The notes below the pieces were generated by a model. The model was not told where the DNA came from. It made no database searches and worked only from the letters and a program-made list of their open reading frames with translations. Shown here in pieces: positions 29,160-38,559 of a stretch of DNA of 64,000 nt (position 1 is the first letter of the stretch; the number at the start of each line of letters is the position of its first letter). Origin of the DNA: Nostoc cf. commune SO-36 (lineage in GTDB: Bacteria; Cyanobacteriota; Cyanobacteriia; Cyanobacteriales; Nostocaceae); assembly GCF_023734775.1 (NCBI RefSeq), contig NZ_AP025732.1, positions 1,488,001-1,552,000 on the forward strand, written 5' to 3'. The position numbers were made by a program, and so were the translations under genes.

Positions 29160-29249
29160 GATGAGGGAGATGAGGGAGATGAGGGAGATGAGGGAGATGA
29201 GGGAGATGAGGGAGATGAGGGAGATGAGGGAGATGAGGGAGATGAGGGA
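29160..29249 (+). repeat. Ten exact copies of the 9-bp unit GATGAGGGA
   Basis: A perfect 90-bp microsatellite-like tract of purine-rich nonamers starts 22 bases after the VOC stop codon and ends 37 bases before the recombinase start. Perfect units mean recent expansion or ongoing slippage. The opposite strand would read Ser-Ser-Pro repeats in one frame but has no sign of being a gene. Confidence 0.95.
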
Positions 29250-29286
29250 AGAGAATTAATAACCAATGACAAATGACAAATGACAA

Positions 29287-30594
29287 ATGAAAATTATTGC
29301 CTATTCTTACACCGATCCGCTTTTAGAATCTTCTCCCGATCAAGCCGATTGGGGATGGGAAGTAGATCGGGTTTATGAAGATTTGGGCAAGCCAGACTCT
29401 TCTGAACGATCGCAATTACAACAATTATTTACCGATTGCGAAACTGAATCAGCAGATTATTTGTTGATTCGTCGGTTGGAAGAATTGGGTGATACTGTAG
29501 AAGAAATTAGCGATCGCTTAAATAAACTCGAAGTAATGGGAATAGCGGTAATCGCCACTGAACAACCCTACACTTCCGAAAATTACCCACTGGGCGCTGA
29601 TTTACTGAATTTGTTACACGCAATCCAACGTCAGCAACGTAGTCGCCGCATCCGTCAAGGACACGCCCGTAATCGTCTTGAGGTTGCACCGCCACCCGGC
29701 AAAGTTCCCTACGGCTATCGCCGAGGTAAGGGAAAATATACTGTTGATCGCAGTACTTCACCAGTAGTCAAAGATTTTTTTGAACACTTTCTACTTTATG
29801 GTTCCCTGCGAGGTTCAGTTCGTTACTTGGCAAAAAAATACGGTAAGAAAATCTCTGTCACTACAGGAAGGCGCTGGCTGACTAATCCAGTTTATCGCGG
29901 CAATACAGCTTACCAAAATGGTGAAATTATCTCCAATACCCATATTCCAATCATTTCTAAAGAAGAAGCAGCCCAAGTTGACCGACTTTTACGCCGTAAC
30001 AGCCGTTTATCATCCCGAACTGCTAGCGCACCGCGTTCTCTAGCTGGGTTGGTTGTTTGCGCTGAGTGTCAGTCACATTTGACAGTTACCCGTGTCACCC
30101 AACGCAACCAAGATAAGGAGTATCTTTATTTACGTTCTACTAGCTGCCCTCAACGCCCCAAGTGTAAGGCTATTCCTTACCAAGAGGTGTTGGAACATAC
30201 AATTGAAACGGTTTGCCGTGATTTACCACTGGCGGTAGCAGGGATGAATTTTCCGCAATTGGATGCAGTCAAGAATAGTTTAGGGCAAGCGATCGCTCGT
30301 CAGCAAGAAATACTCGTCCAGTTACCCGCTTTAATTGAAACTGGAATTTTAGATGCTGAAACAGCAAAGTTAAGGGCTTACAAACTCCGCACAGAAATTT
30401 CTGCACTCGAAGCAAAGTTGGCAACTCTCCCTCCAGTTAACTTGCGTTCTGTTGCTCAAGCTGTTTCCATACCACAATTTTGGTTAGATTTGTCAGAAAC
30501 AGAGCGACGATTTTACTTTCGAGAATTTATTAGGCAAATTGACATTACTTTTCAAAATAAAGAATTACAACTCAGAGTTATTTTTATTTTTTAA
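29287..30594 (+). CDS. Large serine recombinase-like protein lacking catalytic residues
   Basis: 435 residues, intact. It has the three-part layout of large serine recombinases: a reduced N-terminal resolvase-type domain (about 1-115), a recombinase domain (GKVPYGYRRGKGKYTVDRST, then TTGRRWLTNPVYRGNTAYQN, about 135-230), a zinc ribbon (CAECQSH and CPQRPKC, about 257-295) and a coiled C-terminus. The N-terminus reads IIAYSYTDPLLES where recombinases have AYxRVSxxxQ, and LIRRLEELGD replaces the L.RLDRLGR motif. The nucleophilic Ser and the key Arg residues therefore seem absent. A DNA-binding or regulatory role is more likely than recombination. It is related in layout to XisF-type proteins. 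Confidence 0.7.
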   Translation: MKIIAYSYTDPLLESSPDQADWGWEVDRVYEDLGKPDSSERSQLQQLFTDCETESADYLLIRRLEELGDTVEEISDRLNKLEVMGIAVIATEQPYTSENYPLGADLLNLLHAIQRQQRSRRIRQGHARNRLEVAPPPGKVPYGYRRGKGKYTVDRSTSPVVKDFFEHFLLYGSLRGSVRYLAKKYGKKISVTTGRRWLTNPVYRGNTAYQNGEIISNTHIPIISKEEAAQVDRLLRRNSRLSSRTASAPRSLAGLVVCAECQSHLTVTRVTQRNQDKEYLYLRSTSCPQRPKCKAIPYQEVLEHTIETVCRDLPLAVAGMNFPQLDAVKNSLGQAIARQQEILVQLPALIETGILDAETAKLRAYKLRTEISALEAKLATLPPVNLRSVAQAVSIPQFWLDLSETERRFYFREFIRQIDITFQNKELQLRVIFIF

Positions 30595-31309
30595 CTTAAA
30601 TATGCTTGTCTTTGTCAAAAATAATAAATTTGGTTGAGTAAATAAACTCAATATTTTCGCTTGTTTGTTGATTTCAATACTTTTTTAGAGAATTTCTATA
30701 ACATCCTAATTTTCATTATTACAATTTTGAATATTAAATTTTTGTTCTCATCCTCAATGCTTATATTTTATTCTGAAGATTACTTTCCCATCAGGACAAA
30801 ATTCAAAGTTTATAACAATTATTTCTGTATTTTCGTGGTTAAGCTAACTTATATAAATTCTGTATTAAGATACACCAAACTATATGATTAATAAATCATA
30901 AAAGGTACATAATCTTACGTATAATCAAGCTACACATAGTTTTTGTAGAGAAGAACACCAAAAACAAGAAGCTAAGAAAACTTGGTTTAACCTCACAAAT
31001 AAAAGGTATTACAATTAAGTAGATAAAAATTAAACTAAGGTTAAAAAATAAGATGCTAGTTAATACCCGGACTACTTAAGAGGTAATAAATAATTTATTG
31101 TTTGTATTATTTTTATCATTTACCTGCTGAAATGTTGTTTAAATAACTAAGATGAATTTTTCAAAAAATAGGGCTAATTATAAAAAGTTGAGTTAATCTT
31201 AGAAACTAGCAATTGTTAAGAACATACGTTGTTACTGGGTGGCAACATTGGAGATTAGCTAGATGTCTCTATGTAATCAAACCAGCAAGTAAAATGATTA
31301 ACATAGAAT
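30595..31309. other. AT-rich intergenic region
   Basis: About 715 bases, strongly AT-rich, between the recombinase-like gene and the GT39 gene. A 76-codon frame at 30661-30891 has low-complexity hydrophobic content and no recognisable start or family. I see no RNA, repeat array or operator here. The last 100 bases should hold the promoter of the downstream gene. Confidence 0.45.
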
Positions 31310-32929
31310 ATGCAAGAAGGAAGTTTTATTTGGAGTCATCTGGAAAAACAGCATCGCACAGTTGGCAAATGGATTGATTGGGTATGGCTAATAGTATTGC
31401 TGTTAGCAGCAGTATTACTGTTTAGCATCAATCTGGGAGGATTGCCTCTGCGAGATTGGGATGAAGGGACTGTGGCACAGGTTGCTCATGAAATTTGGCA
31501 AGCGCCAGCAGGTTCCATGCGTTGGCTTTACCCAACACTAGGAGGCGAACCATATCACAACAAGCCGCCTTTGATGCATTTGCTAATTGCTTGGGCTTAT
31601 TCTTTGGGAGGCGAAAATGAGTTGACAACGCGTCTCCCTGGAGCAATTTTAACAGCGACATCTGTACCTTTACTGTATTGCATTGCTCAAGAGATATTTC
31701 GCCAGCGTTGGGCAGCGATTTATAGCGCTTTGATTTACCTAACAATGCTACCCGTAGTACGTCATGGGCGGTTAGCAATGTTAGATGGGGCAATGGTAAG
31801 TTTTTTGATGGTGATGATGTTGTGCGTGTTGCGATCGCGCCGAGATTTACGTTATTGTCTTGGTGTTGGCATTAGCTTCGGATTCATTTGCCTCACTCAA
31901 GGATTACTAGGCATATTACTAGGTGCGATCGCGATCGTCTTTCTATTTTGGGATACACCACGACTGCTCACCTGTTACTATTTCTGGATAGCAATCTTAA
32001 TTGGCATTCTGCCTGTCGCTGCTTGGTATAGTGCCCAACTAATTGAATACGGTTATACTTTCGTTCAAATTGGCCTTGCAAACCCATCATTAGGCCGAAT
32101 TGGCTCAGTTGTAGAAGCGAATTCTCAACCACCTTGGTACTATGTGATTGAACTTCTCAAATACACATGGCCTTGGTTATTATTCTTACCGCAAACTGCC
32201 CGCTTAACTTGGGAAAATCGCAACCTTAGCTGGGCAAAACTAATAATGGCATGGAGTGGTGTTTACCTGCTGGTAATTTCTTTCATGATTACCAAAGTTC
32301 CCTGGTATCTATTCCCGATTTACCCTAGTTTAGCTTTAGCTTTTGGTATCCAGTTATCAGAAACAGAAAATTCGCCTTTACTCTCATCCTACCCCCGTGC
32401 TTGGGTTGCTGGTTTAGCAATACTTGCTGTAGTTGCTTCTGCTGGTAGTATTTATTTTAGTTGGGGCACAACACCGAAAACAGACCTACAACTGATTTTT
32501 GCAGCAGTGGCTTTAACTATGACCTTAGCAGCTATTTTGGCAGAACGGGGCGACGGCCAATTTCTGAAGATTTTGTTTTGGGGAAGTTATATTTCACTGC
32601 TGTTGTTAATGAAATCTAACTACTGGGTTTGGGAATTATCTGAAGCCTATCCAGTTAAACCAGTAGCAGCGATGATTGTGCGGGCAAATCCAGCTACGAA
32701 GAAGATTTACACATCTTTTCCCCACCATCGTCCCTCGTTGGATTATTATAGCGATCGCACCATCATTCCCGCTTCTGTTGGTGAACTCCAATATTATTGG
32801 CACTACAACGGCCAACCCTACTTTCTACTTCATGCATCTGCTTTCAACAATCTTCAACTAGAGTCGATGAAGCTAATTGACCAAGCTGAAGGCTGGAAAC
32901 TGATTACAAAAGACACTGAACGATTATAA
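31310..32929 (+). CDS. GT39/ArnT-like membrane glycosyltransferase
   Basis: 539 residues, intact, with about 12 hydrophobic segments starting at residue 24 (WVWLIVLLLAAVLLFSI). The conserved acidic motif after the first membrane segment is clear: LPLRDWDEGTVAQVAHEI, as in ArnT/PMT-type transferases that use a lipid-linked sugar. Later PPLMHLLIAWAYSLGG and the R-L-P-G block (TTRLPGAIL) also fit. It would add sugars to lipid, protein or polysaccharide on the periplasmic side. The donor and acceptor are unknown. It stands alone. Confidence 0.8.
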   Translation: MQEGSFIWSHLEKQHRTVGKWIDWVWLIVLLLAAVLLFSINLGGLPLRDWDEGTVAQVAHEIWQAPAGSMRWLYPTLGGEPYHNKPPLMHLLIAWAYSLGGENELTTRLPGAILTATSVPLLYCIAQEIFRQRWAAIYSALIYLTMLPVVRHGRLAMLDGAMVSFLMVMMLCVLRSRRDLRYCLGVGISFGFICLTQGLLGILLGAIAIVFLFWDTPRLLTCYYFWIAILIGILPVAAWYSAQLIEYGYTFVQIGLANPSLGRIGSVVEANSQPPWYYVIELLKYTWPWLLFLPQTARLTWENRNLSWAKLIMAWSGVYLLVISFMITKVPWYLFPIYPSLALAFGIQLSETENSPLLSSYPRAWVAGLAILAVVASAGSIYFSWGTTPKTDLQLIFAAVALTMTLAAILAERGDGQFLKILFWGSYISLLLLMKSNYWVWELSEAYPVKPVAAMIVRANPATKKIYTSFPHHRPSLDYYSDRTIIPASVGELQYYWHYNGQPYFLLHASAFNNLQLESMKLIDQAEGWKLITKDTERL

Positions 32930-33093
32930 ATGTGGGGCATTGGGCATGGTTATTCTCCTTGTCCCCTTGTGAATAAAAAATCAGATCATTGCCCAAAAGG
33001 TAATGATACAAGTATTACCTGACAATTTATAACTTGGGTTTGATATAACTTACACATTTGGAATGCTCCCGGTATTTCCGCGAACATAATGTC

Positions 33094-33129
33094 AAACCGT
33101 GTCTTATTTAGGGCAATAAGACACGGTTT
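33094..33129. terminator. Perfect 15-bp stem hairpin, likely bidirectional terminator
   Basis: AAACCGTGTCTTATT, loop TAGGGC, AATAAGACACGGTTT, followed by TTTTA on the plus side. It lies between two convergent genes: 165 bases past the GT39 stop and 69 bases past the end of the minus-strand zinc-ribbon gene. Confidence 0.7.
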
Positions 33130-33197
33130 TACATAAGTATTTAGTTATAATATTACAAAAATCAAAACAAAATCTGATTTATACAAAAGTAATCCAT

Positions 33198-33584
33198 TTA
33201 CTGAGATTTGTTTCCTGGTTCATTAATTTTTTCCGTTCTGGGAAGAATTTGGCTATCGTAGTTTGTCCTCTCTTGGGTAAGAGCGATCGCACTAAAAAAA
33301 ATGGCACTTCCTACAGCCAAGGCTACCATAGGACGTTTGAGCAAGACAAAATCTCTGAGAATCCTCGCTAAAGGTCGGCTTTGCCGACGTAGCGATGAAG
33401 ACATCATCAATTGTCTCCAAGTAAACGGATCGCGGACATAATGACCACTTTGGCAAACGACTAGCCGTTCCTGACAATAGGGACAGCAAAACAAGCCCAT
33501 GCGTGTTTTAACTGGTTTGGGCGTAGCATTTCTTTGGCAAATTGGGCAAGTAACATAATGATTATCAAAAGTGTGTATATTCAT
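33198..33584 (-). CDS. Small zinc-ribbon membrane protein
   Basis: 128 residues. The N-terminal half has two Cys pairs, TCPICQR and CCPYCQERL, plus a later Cys (VVCQSGHY), suggesting a zinc ribbon. A single hydrophobic segment lies at about 86-103 (MVALAVGSAIFFSAIAL), followed by a short polar tail. It would be membrane-anchored with the zinc domain probably in the cytoplasm. I do not recognise a named family. The frame is intact and it has its own terminator-like hairpin downstream. Confidence 0.65.
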   Translation of the reverse strand: MNIHTFDNHYVTCPICQRNATPKPVKTRMGLFCCPYCQERLVVCQSGHYVRDPFTWRQLMMSSSLRRQSRPLARILRDFVLLKRPMVALAVGSAIFFSAIALTQERTNYDSQILPRTEKINEPGNKSQ

Positions 33585-34062
33585 TTACCTCGTCCGCCTA
33601 GTCCATTTACTCGCTCTATAACAATAACTATATTGAATTGGAATCAATGTATGGTCTAACATCAGGCATAAACCATACATATATTGTATTACTACCAAGG
33701 ATGCCTCAATGGTCGCAAGACGAGTATAGCTAGATTTAAGCAAGGATGACTCCAAGTTTTTGTTTGCCGGTGCGTTCACCCAACCCCCAAAAACTCTCTT
33801 GTCTCTATACAACGATAGCTTTGGCGCAGAGGCGCACTCTACTAACCGCAGCTATGTCCAACCTAGCGATCGCTAACCCCTAAATAATAATTGTCTCCTA
33901 TTTAACCATTCTCCCTACAAAAATTTTGCACAATGACATTTTTGGCTAAAGGTTTGTAAATCAAGCAAATAAAGTCTACTTGTCTGGTTGCTAAATAATG
34001 GCTCACAATGAGAAGTAACAGATAAAAATTTAAATTTTTTCTTACATTTACCCCGCCCCTCA
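33585..34062. other. Intergenic region, divergent promoters
   Basis: 478 bases between the divergent zinc-ribbon gene and the ClC transporter. It is AT-rich with one GCGATCGC near 33868. The minus-strand 75-codon frame here has no family resemblance. No other feature seen. Confidence 0.45.
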
Positions 34063-35967
34063 ATGACTCTCTTGCCTCCCACTCAATTGAGGAAGGTAAC
34101 GGAACAACCTGCCTTTCCTACACCTTCCGCTCGTTTAGCTCATCTAATTAATCGTTTTCAACCATCCCCAGAAACCGTTGTCCTGTTTTTAGCCATGCTC
34201 ATTGGCGGTGGTACTGGGATGGGTGTAGTCACCTTTCATTATTTAATCCAGCTGATTCACCAGTTGATGCTGGAAAATTTAATGGGTCAAATCGGTGCAT
34301 GGGGTGCTTGGACTTTAGCTTGCGTTCCCACCCTTGGCGGATTAATCGTTGGCTTGATGCGCTGGCGCACTCAAGATTTTGGCCCTGAACTTTCATCTCT
34401 CATCGCCGCCTCGCAGGGAAAAGAGATTAGGCGACCACTACGACCAGTTACGAAAATGTTGGCCGCATCTGTTTCTTTGGGGAGCGGTGCTTCTTTGGGG
34501 CCGGAGGGGCCGAGTGTAGAAATTGGCGCGAATTTTGGAATGTTGTTCTCTGTGATCCTTAACGTATCTCAAGAACGACAACGTTTGCTGTTGGGTGCTG
34601 GGGCGGCGGCTGGACTTGCTGCGGGATTTAATGCTCCCATCGCTGGAGTATTTTTTGCCCTAGAGGTAGTGATGGGAGCTACATCTTTCGCTACTTCTGC
34701 TGTAAGTGTAGTGCTGCTAGCGGCGGTGGTAGCAGCATTAATTGCCCAAATTGGTTTAGGGGCACAACCTGCTTTTGATTTGCCTGCTTACCAAGTCCGC
34801 AGTCCTTTGGAATTACCCCTTTATCTTGGCTTAGGTTTAGGGGCCAGCCTCGTTTCTCTGGCTTATACTCAATCAATTCGGGTAGCAAAAGCCTGTTTTG
34901 CTGGGAGAGTTCCAGGTTTCGCTTTTTTGGGGCAAATTCCTGAGCCGATTCATCCAATTATTGGCGGTGTGATAATTGGCGCAGTTGCTTTGCACTTCCC
35001 GCAAATTTTAGGCGTAGGTTATGAAACTGTAGAAGCAATGCTTCAGGATGTGGAGTTTCCACTCTACCTGTTGGTGCTGCTGTTAGTGGTGAAGCTACTG
35101 ATTACAGCAATTAGTGCAGGTAGCGGTTTCATCGGCGGTTTGTTTGCACCAGCAATGTTTTTAGGTGCTTCTTTTGGGTCAGCTTACGCCAAAATTTTGG
35201 CTGTGGCATTCCCAAATATTTGCGATTTAATGGCGGCTCCTCCAGCTTACGCAATGGTGGGAATGGCAGCAGTATTAGCTGCTAGTGTGAGAGCGCCGTT
35301 AACGGCTATTTTAATGTTGTTTGAATTAACCCGTGACTATCGGATTGTTTTACCGTTGATGGCAGCTGTAGGTTTGAGTGTTTGGCTAGCGGAAAGGATT
35401 AAACCAACTTTTAACTCTAACTCTAACTTACAACAAATTGGTCTTTCGGAATTAAAAGATGAACAAGCGGAAATTGTGCAGCAAATTTTGGTAGAAGATG
35501 CTATGTACCCCTGTCCAAAAAAGCTACCTGCAACCCTTGGGGTATTAGAAGCTGCTGTAGAAATGATCCGCGATCGCGTCCGCAGTGCTTTAGTAGTTGA
35601 TGAAGCAGAGCAATTAGTTGGTATACTCTCTCTGGAAGATATTAATCGTGCCCTTGCTCTTTGGCAAACTTACCAAAATTCCCTAACTGAAATTCCAGAT
35701 AATTTATCCAGTCAAACCCTCATAGACATTTGTACTACTGAAATACTCTATGCATGGCAAGATGAACTTTTATCTGAAGCTTTAGACCGCATGAGTCTTC
35801 GAGGTTTGCATCAATTACCAGTGGTAGCACGAGACAAACCCGATCGCATTTTGGGTTTACTAGAAAAAGAGCAAATTGCATTAACCTGCAATTTAGCCGT
35901 CACGCGCAAGGCACTTCGCCACTATTTACCAGTCTTACCCACCACAGATATAGTCATTAGTCATTAG
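34063..35967 (+). CDS. ClC-type chloride transporter with CBS domains
   Basis: 634 residues. The membrane part (about 35-450) shows ClC signatures: GSGASLGPEGPSVEIG with the gating Glu present, GAGAAAGLAAGFNAPIAGVF, and GSGFIGGLFAPAMFLGAS. A gating Glu generally means a proton-coupled chloride exchanger and not a channel. Two CBS domains follow (about 490-550 and 565-625), which in other members bind adenine nucleotides and tune activity. The protein resides in the cytoplasmic membrane. It is a single gene with a convergent cyAbrB neighbour. Confidence 0.85.
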   Translation: MTLLPPTQLRKVTEQPAFPTPSARLAHLINRFQPSPETVVLFLAMLIGGGTGMGVVTFHYLIQLIHQLMLENLMGQIGAWGAWTLACVPTLGGLIVGLMRWRTQDFGPELSSLIAASQGKEIRRPLRPVTKMLAASVSLGSGASLGPEGPSVEIGANFGMLFSVILNVSQERQRLLLGAGAAAGLAAGFNAPIAGVFFALEVVMGATSFATSAVSVVLLAAVVAALIAQIGLGAQPAFDLPAYQVRSPLELPLYLGLGLGASLVSLAYTQSIRVAKACFAGRVPGFAFLGQIPEPIHPIIGGVIIGAVALHFPQILGVGYETVEAMLQDVEFPLYLLVLLLVVKLLITAISAGSGFIGGLFAPAMFLGASFGSAYAKILAVAFPNICDLMAAPPAYAMVGMAAVLAASVRAPLTAILMLFELTRDYRIVLPLMAAVGLSVWLAERIKPTFNSNSNLQQIGLSELKDEQAEIVQQILVEDAMYPCPKKLPATLGVLEAAVEMIRDRVRSALVVDEAEQLVGILSLEDINRALALWQTYQNSLTEIPDNLSSQTLIDICTTEILYAWQDELLSEALDRMSLRGLHQLPVVARDKPDRILGLLEKEQIALTCNLAVTRKALRHYLPVLPTTDIVISH

Positions 35968-36080
35968 TCATTGGTCATTGGTCATTAGTCATTATTTTTC
36001 ACAAATGACACTTGACTAATGACTGTTTATAGTCATTGTTTTCACAAAGGACAAAGGACTAATGACAAAGGACTAATAAC
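35958..36080. repeat. AGTCATT short-repeat cluster
   Basis: Tandem AGTCATT and GGTCATT heptamers at about 35951-35990 and inverted copies (AATGACTAATGAC, GGACTAATGACAAAGG) to 36080. It overlaps the ClC stop codon and ends just before the cyAbrB gene. The same family appears near 36826-36865, 37435-37480 and 46770-46800. Confidence 0.7.
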
Positions 36081-36087
36081 CAATTTA

Positions 36088-36501
36088 TTAAGCTGTAGCG
36101 TCTATGGCTTCATCATCTTCCCGATCTTCTGGATCTACCTGTTTTAGACGAATGTGCTTTTTGCCTAAAGTGATCAGAAACTCATCTCCTGGTTGAAGAT
36201 TCATCTGTTTTGTATAAGCTGAACCTATAAGTAAGTTACCATTCGATTGCACACTAATTCTATAGCTAGCACTACGTCCACCACGCCCATTAGCGCTGGG
36301 TGTACTGTCCAACTGAATGCCTTCAGCATCAATTAGGGCATTTAAGAACTTCATCATATTGACGCGCTCTATACCATTTTTGGTAACGGTATAGTAGCCG
36401 CACTTCTTGGCTTTATCTTCCTTGCTCTCGCTCTCTAGCTCTTTGACTTTTTTGAGCAGTTCTTCACCGAGTAGGGGTTCAATTTTTTTCAGTTTAGGCA
36501 T
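36088..36501 (-). CDS. AbrB-like transcriptional regulator (cyAbrB type)
   Basis: 137 residues from ATG 36501. The N-terminal region (MPKLKKIEPLLGEELLKKVK) and central FLNALIDAEGIQLDS are typical of cyanobacterial cyAbrB. The C-terminal part YRISVQSNGNLLIGSAYTKQ plus LQPGDEFLITLGKKHIRLKQ is the swapped-hairpin AbrB DNA-binding domain, placed at the C-terminus as in this lineage (in Bacillus it is N-terminal). These proteins adjust carbon/nitrogen balance, redox genes and, in heterocyst formers, development. Which paralogue this is cannot be said. Confidence 0.8.
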   Translation of the reverse strand: MPKLKKIEPLLGEELLKKVKELESESKEDKAKKCGYYTVTKNGIERVNMMKFLNALIDAEGIQLDSTPSANGRGGRSASYRISVQSNGNLLIGSAYTKQMNLQPGDEFLITLGKKHIRLKQVDPEDREDDEAIDATA

Positions 36502-36504
36502 CAA

Positions 36505-36996
36505 CTTAGGTCGAAAATGAATGTTTGAAGTGTTTGAATCGATTTTATTTTAGCTGAGGTTGAGCTAATAGGAACATAATCCTTTAGTTTTTATCTCAAC
36601 CTAGCCAAGTATATTACACTCATAGGCACAATTGTTATGCCATTACCAATATTGCCAAAACAATCTATTTTAGAAAATGCTGGCAATGCTGATAACTATA
36701 TATATATAGTTAGTGAATCACTGCTAGACTAGAATTGTTTTAAGTTTTCTAAACTAACGCTCGAAAACTTGTCTACAAGCTTTCGATGGTAACTAAGTTA
36801 CAAAATGATAAGTAAAACTGATCCTTGGTCATTGATCATTAGCCATTGGATATTTACAAATGACTAATACCGATTACCTGTAAGGTTGCATAGAACCAGT
36901 TGCTCAGAGCAAGTTGTCTTACCAAGCCTAATTTTGTGCAGTTTCGCAAAGAATTAGTATAAGGATAAATGACTACAAACAACAAAACTTGCAAAA
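36505..36996. other. Intergenic region, divergent promoters
   Basis: 492 bases between cyAbrB and the Rrf2-type regulator. A TATATATATA stretch lies near 36699-36709, and AGTCATT-family repeats near 36826-36860. No gene or clear operator found. Confidence 0.45.
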
Positions 36997-37437
36997 ATGA
37001 AACTAACTACCAGAGGACACTATAGTGTCAAGGCGTTGCTAGATTTAAGTTTACAGCCAAGATATGGCCCTGCATCTGTAAGAGCGATCGCTAAACGCCA
37101 AGATATCCCAGCTCCTTACCTTGAAAAACTACTAATAGAAATGCGTCGTGCATCAATAGTTAAATCAATTCGTGGTAGCATCGGCGGATACCAATTGGCA
37201 AGAGAGCCTGCACAAATATCTATAGGACAAATTTTAGAAGCAGTTGGCGAAACTAGCCATTTACCCCATCACACCCCAGCAGCGACACAAGCTGAAGATT
37301 GGGTAACATTTAGCCTTTGGCAAAGACTCAACCAAAAGCTCAAAGAAGCTTTGTACAGTATTACTCTGGCAGACCTTTATTACGATGCTCGTAGCTGGCA
37401 AGCTTCCCTGGGAGAAGAAGCAAGTTTTGTGGTTTAG
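36997..37437 (+). CDS. Rrf2 family transcriptional regulator without cysteines
   Basis: 146 residues. A winged-helix Rrf2 domain starts at MKLTTRGHYSVKALLDLSLQ, with RAIAKRQDIPAPYLEKLL as the recognition region and SIRGSIGGYQLARE as the wing. Many Rrf2 proteins (IscR, NsrR) bind an Fe-S cluster through three Cys; this protein has no Cys at all, so it cannot hold such a cluster that way and probably senses something else, as CymR does. It precedes cbiB by 43 bases in the same direction, so the two may be co-transcribed. Confidence 0.8.
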   Translation: MKLTTRGHYSVKALLDLSLQPRYGPASVRAIAKRQDIPAPYLEKLLIEMRRASIVKSIRGSIGGYQLAREPAQISIGQILEAVGETSHLPHHTPAATQAEDWVTFSLWQRLNQKLKEALYSITLADLYYDARSWQASLGEEASFVV

Positions 37438-37480
37438 TCAAGAGTCAATAGTCTAAATATTGACCTTTGACTCGTGGCTT

Positions 37481-38452
37481 ATGACTAATAGTATCTATAT
37501 CTTAATAATTGCTGCATTTTTAGATTACTTAATTGGCGATCCTTGGGATTGGCCTCATCCAGTGCAAGTTATGGGCTGGGTAATTTCTCGCTTAAGCAAA
37601 TTTTCTCTCCAATTGTGTCAAAATTCTCTAACACAACGTCTAGCAGGAATTGTATTAGGGATTATTTTAATAATTGGTAGCGGGCTTGTTGGCTTTTTGA
37701 TTATAAAAATTGCCAGATTGGTTCATCCATTACTAGGAATTGCCATAAATAGCATTCTTTTGGCTAGTTGTTTTGCTGGCAGAAGTTTACGAGCAGCAGC
37801 AGAGGCTGTTTTAAAACCTTTAACAGCAGGAGATTTGGCTGAGGTTCGGAAGATTTTAAGTAATTATGTTGGTCGAGATACACAAAACCTTTCACAAGCA
37901 GAAATTTTGCGAGCCGTTTTAGAAACAGTTGCAGAAAATGCCACCGATGGAGTAATGGCTCCGCTTTTTTATGCAATTGTTGGTGTGTTCATACCAGTTA
38001 TCGGGCCAACTCCCTTAGCTTTGGCATATAAAGCCAGTAGTACCCTTGATTCAATGGTGGGCTACCGGGAAGCACCCTATACTTATTTAGGATGGTTTTG
38101 TGCGCGGTTGGAAGATTGTTTGACTTGGCTACCTTGTCGGTTAACAGTCCTGACTCTGGCGCTGTTATCGGGTAAACCGATGTATATTTGGCGAATTTGC
38201 CGTCGGGATGCAGTGAACGATCCTAGTCCCAATTCTGGCTGGAGTGAGTGCGCCTATGCTGCTTTTTTGGGCGTGCAGATGGGAGGTACAAATTGGTATC
38301 GCGGGGTAGCTAAGGACAAACCACTGCTAGGAGATGCTATCTATCCTATTACTGCAACTTCTATTCAGAATGCTTTGCAGCTGACTCGATATTGTTTTTT
38401 GCTATGGTTGGGAATAGCGATCGCTATATTCTTAATACTTCCAAATAGGTAA
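37481..38452 (+). CDS. cbiB: Adenosylcobinamide-phosphate synthase CbiB/CobD
   Basis: About 323 residues from ATG 37481; TTG 37460 would add seven. A membrane protein with several hydrophobic segments. Signatures: AFLDYLIGDPWDWPHPVQVMG at the start, then VGRDTQNLS, ETVAENATDGVMAPLFY, and YKASSTLDSMVGYRE. It attaches aminopropanol to adenosylcobyric acid in cobalamin (or pseudocobalamin) synthesis. No cobalamin riboswitch is seen upstream. It is preceded by the Rrf2 regulator. Confidence 0.85.
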   Translation: MTNSIYILIIAAFLDYLIGDPWDWPHPVQVMGWVISRLSKFSLQLCQNSLTQRLAGIVLGIILIIGSGLVGFLIIKIARLVHPLLGIAINSILLASCFAGRSLRAAAEAVLKPLTAGDLAEVRKILSNYVGRDTQNLSQAEILRAVLETVAENATDGVMAPLFYAIVGVFIPVIGPTPLALAYKASSTLDSMVGYREAPYTYLGWFCARLEDCLTWLPCRLTVLTLALLSGKPMYIWRICRRDAVNDPSPNSGWSECAYAAFLGVQMGGTNWYRGVAKDKPLLGDAIYPITATSIQNALQLTRYCFLLWLGIAIAIFLILPNR

Positions 38453-38559
38453 TGATAAGTATAAAGTTAGGAGTTAGAGACGCGATTAATCGTGTCTCTA
38501 CAGGAGTTAAGAATAAAATTCCTAACTCTTAACTCATCACTCCTAACTTATCACTCGCC

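Noticed and set aside
29039..29272. Minus-strand frame with Ser-Ser-Pro repeats
   Set aside because: It is only the translation of the GATGAGGGA tandem repeat; there is no start context or domain.
30661..30891. 76-residue hydrophobic frame
   Set aside because: AT-rich low-complexity sequence without start signal, family or neighbours in support.
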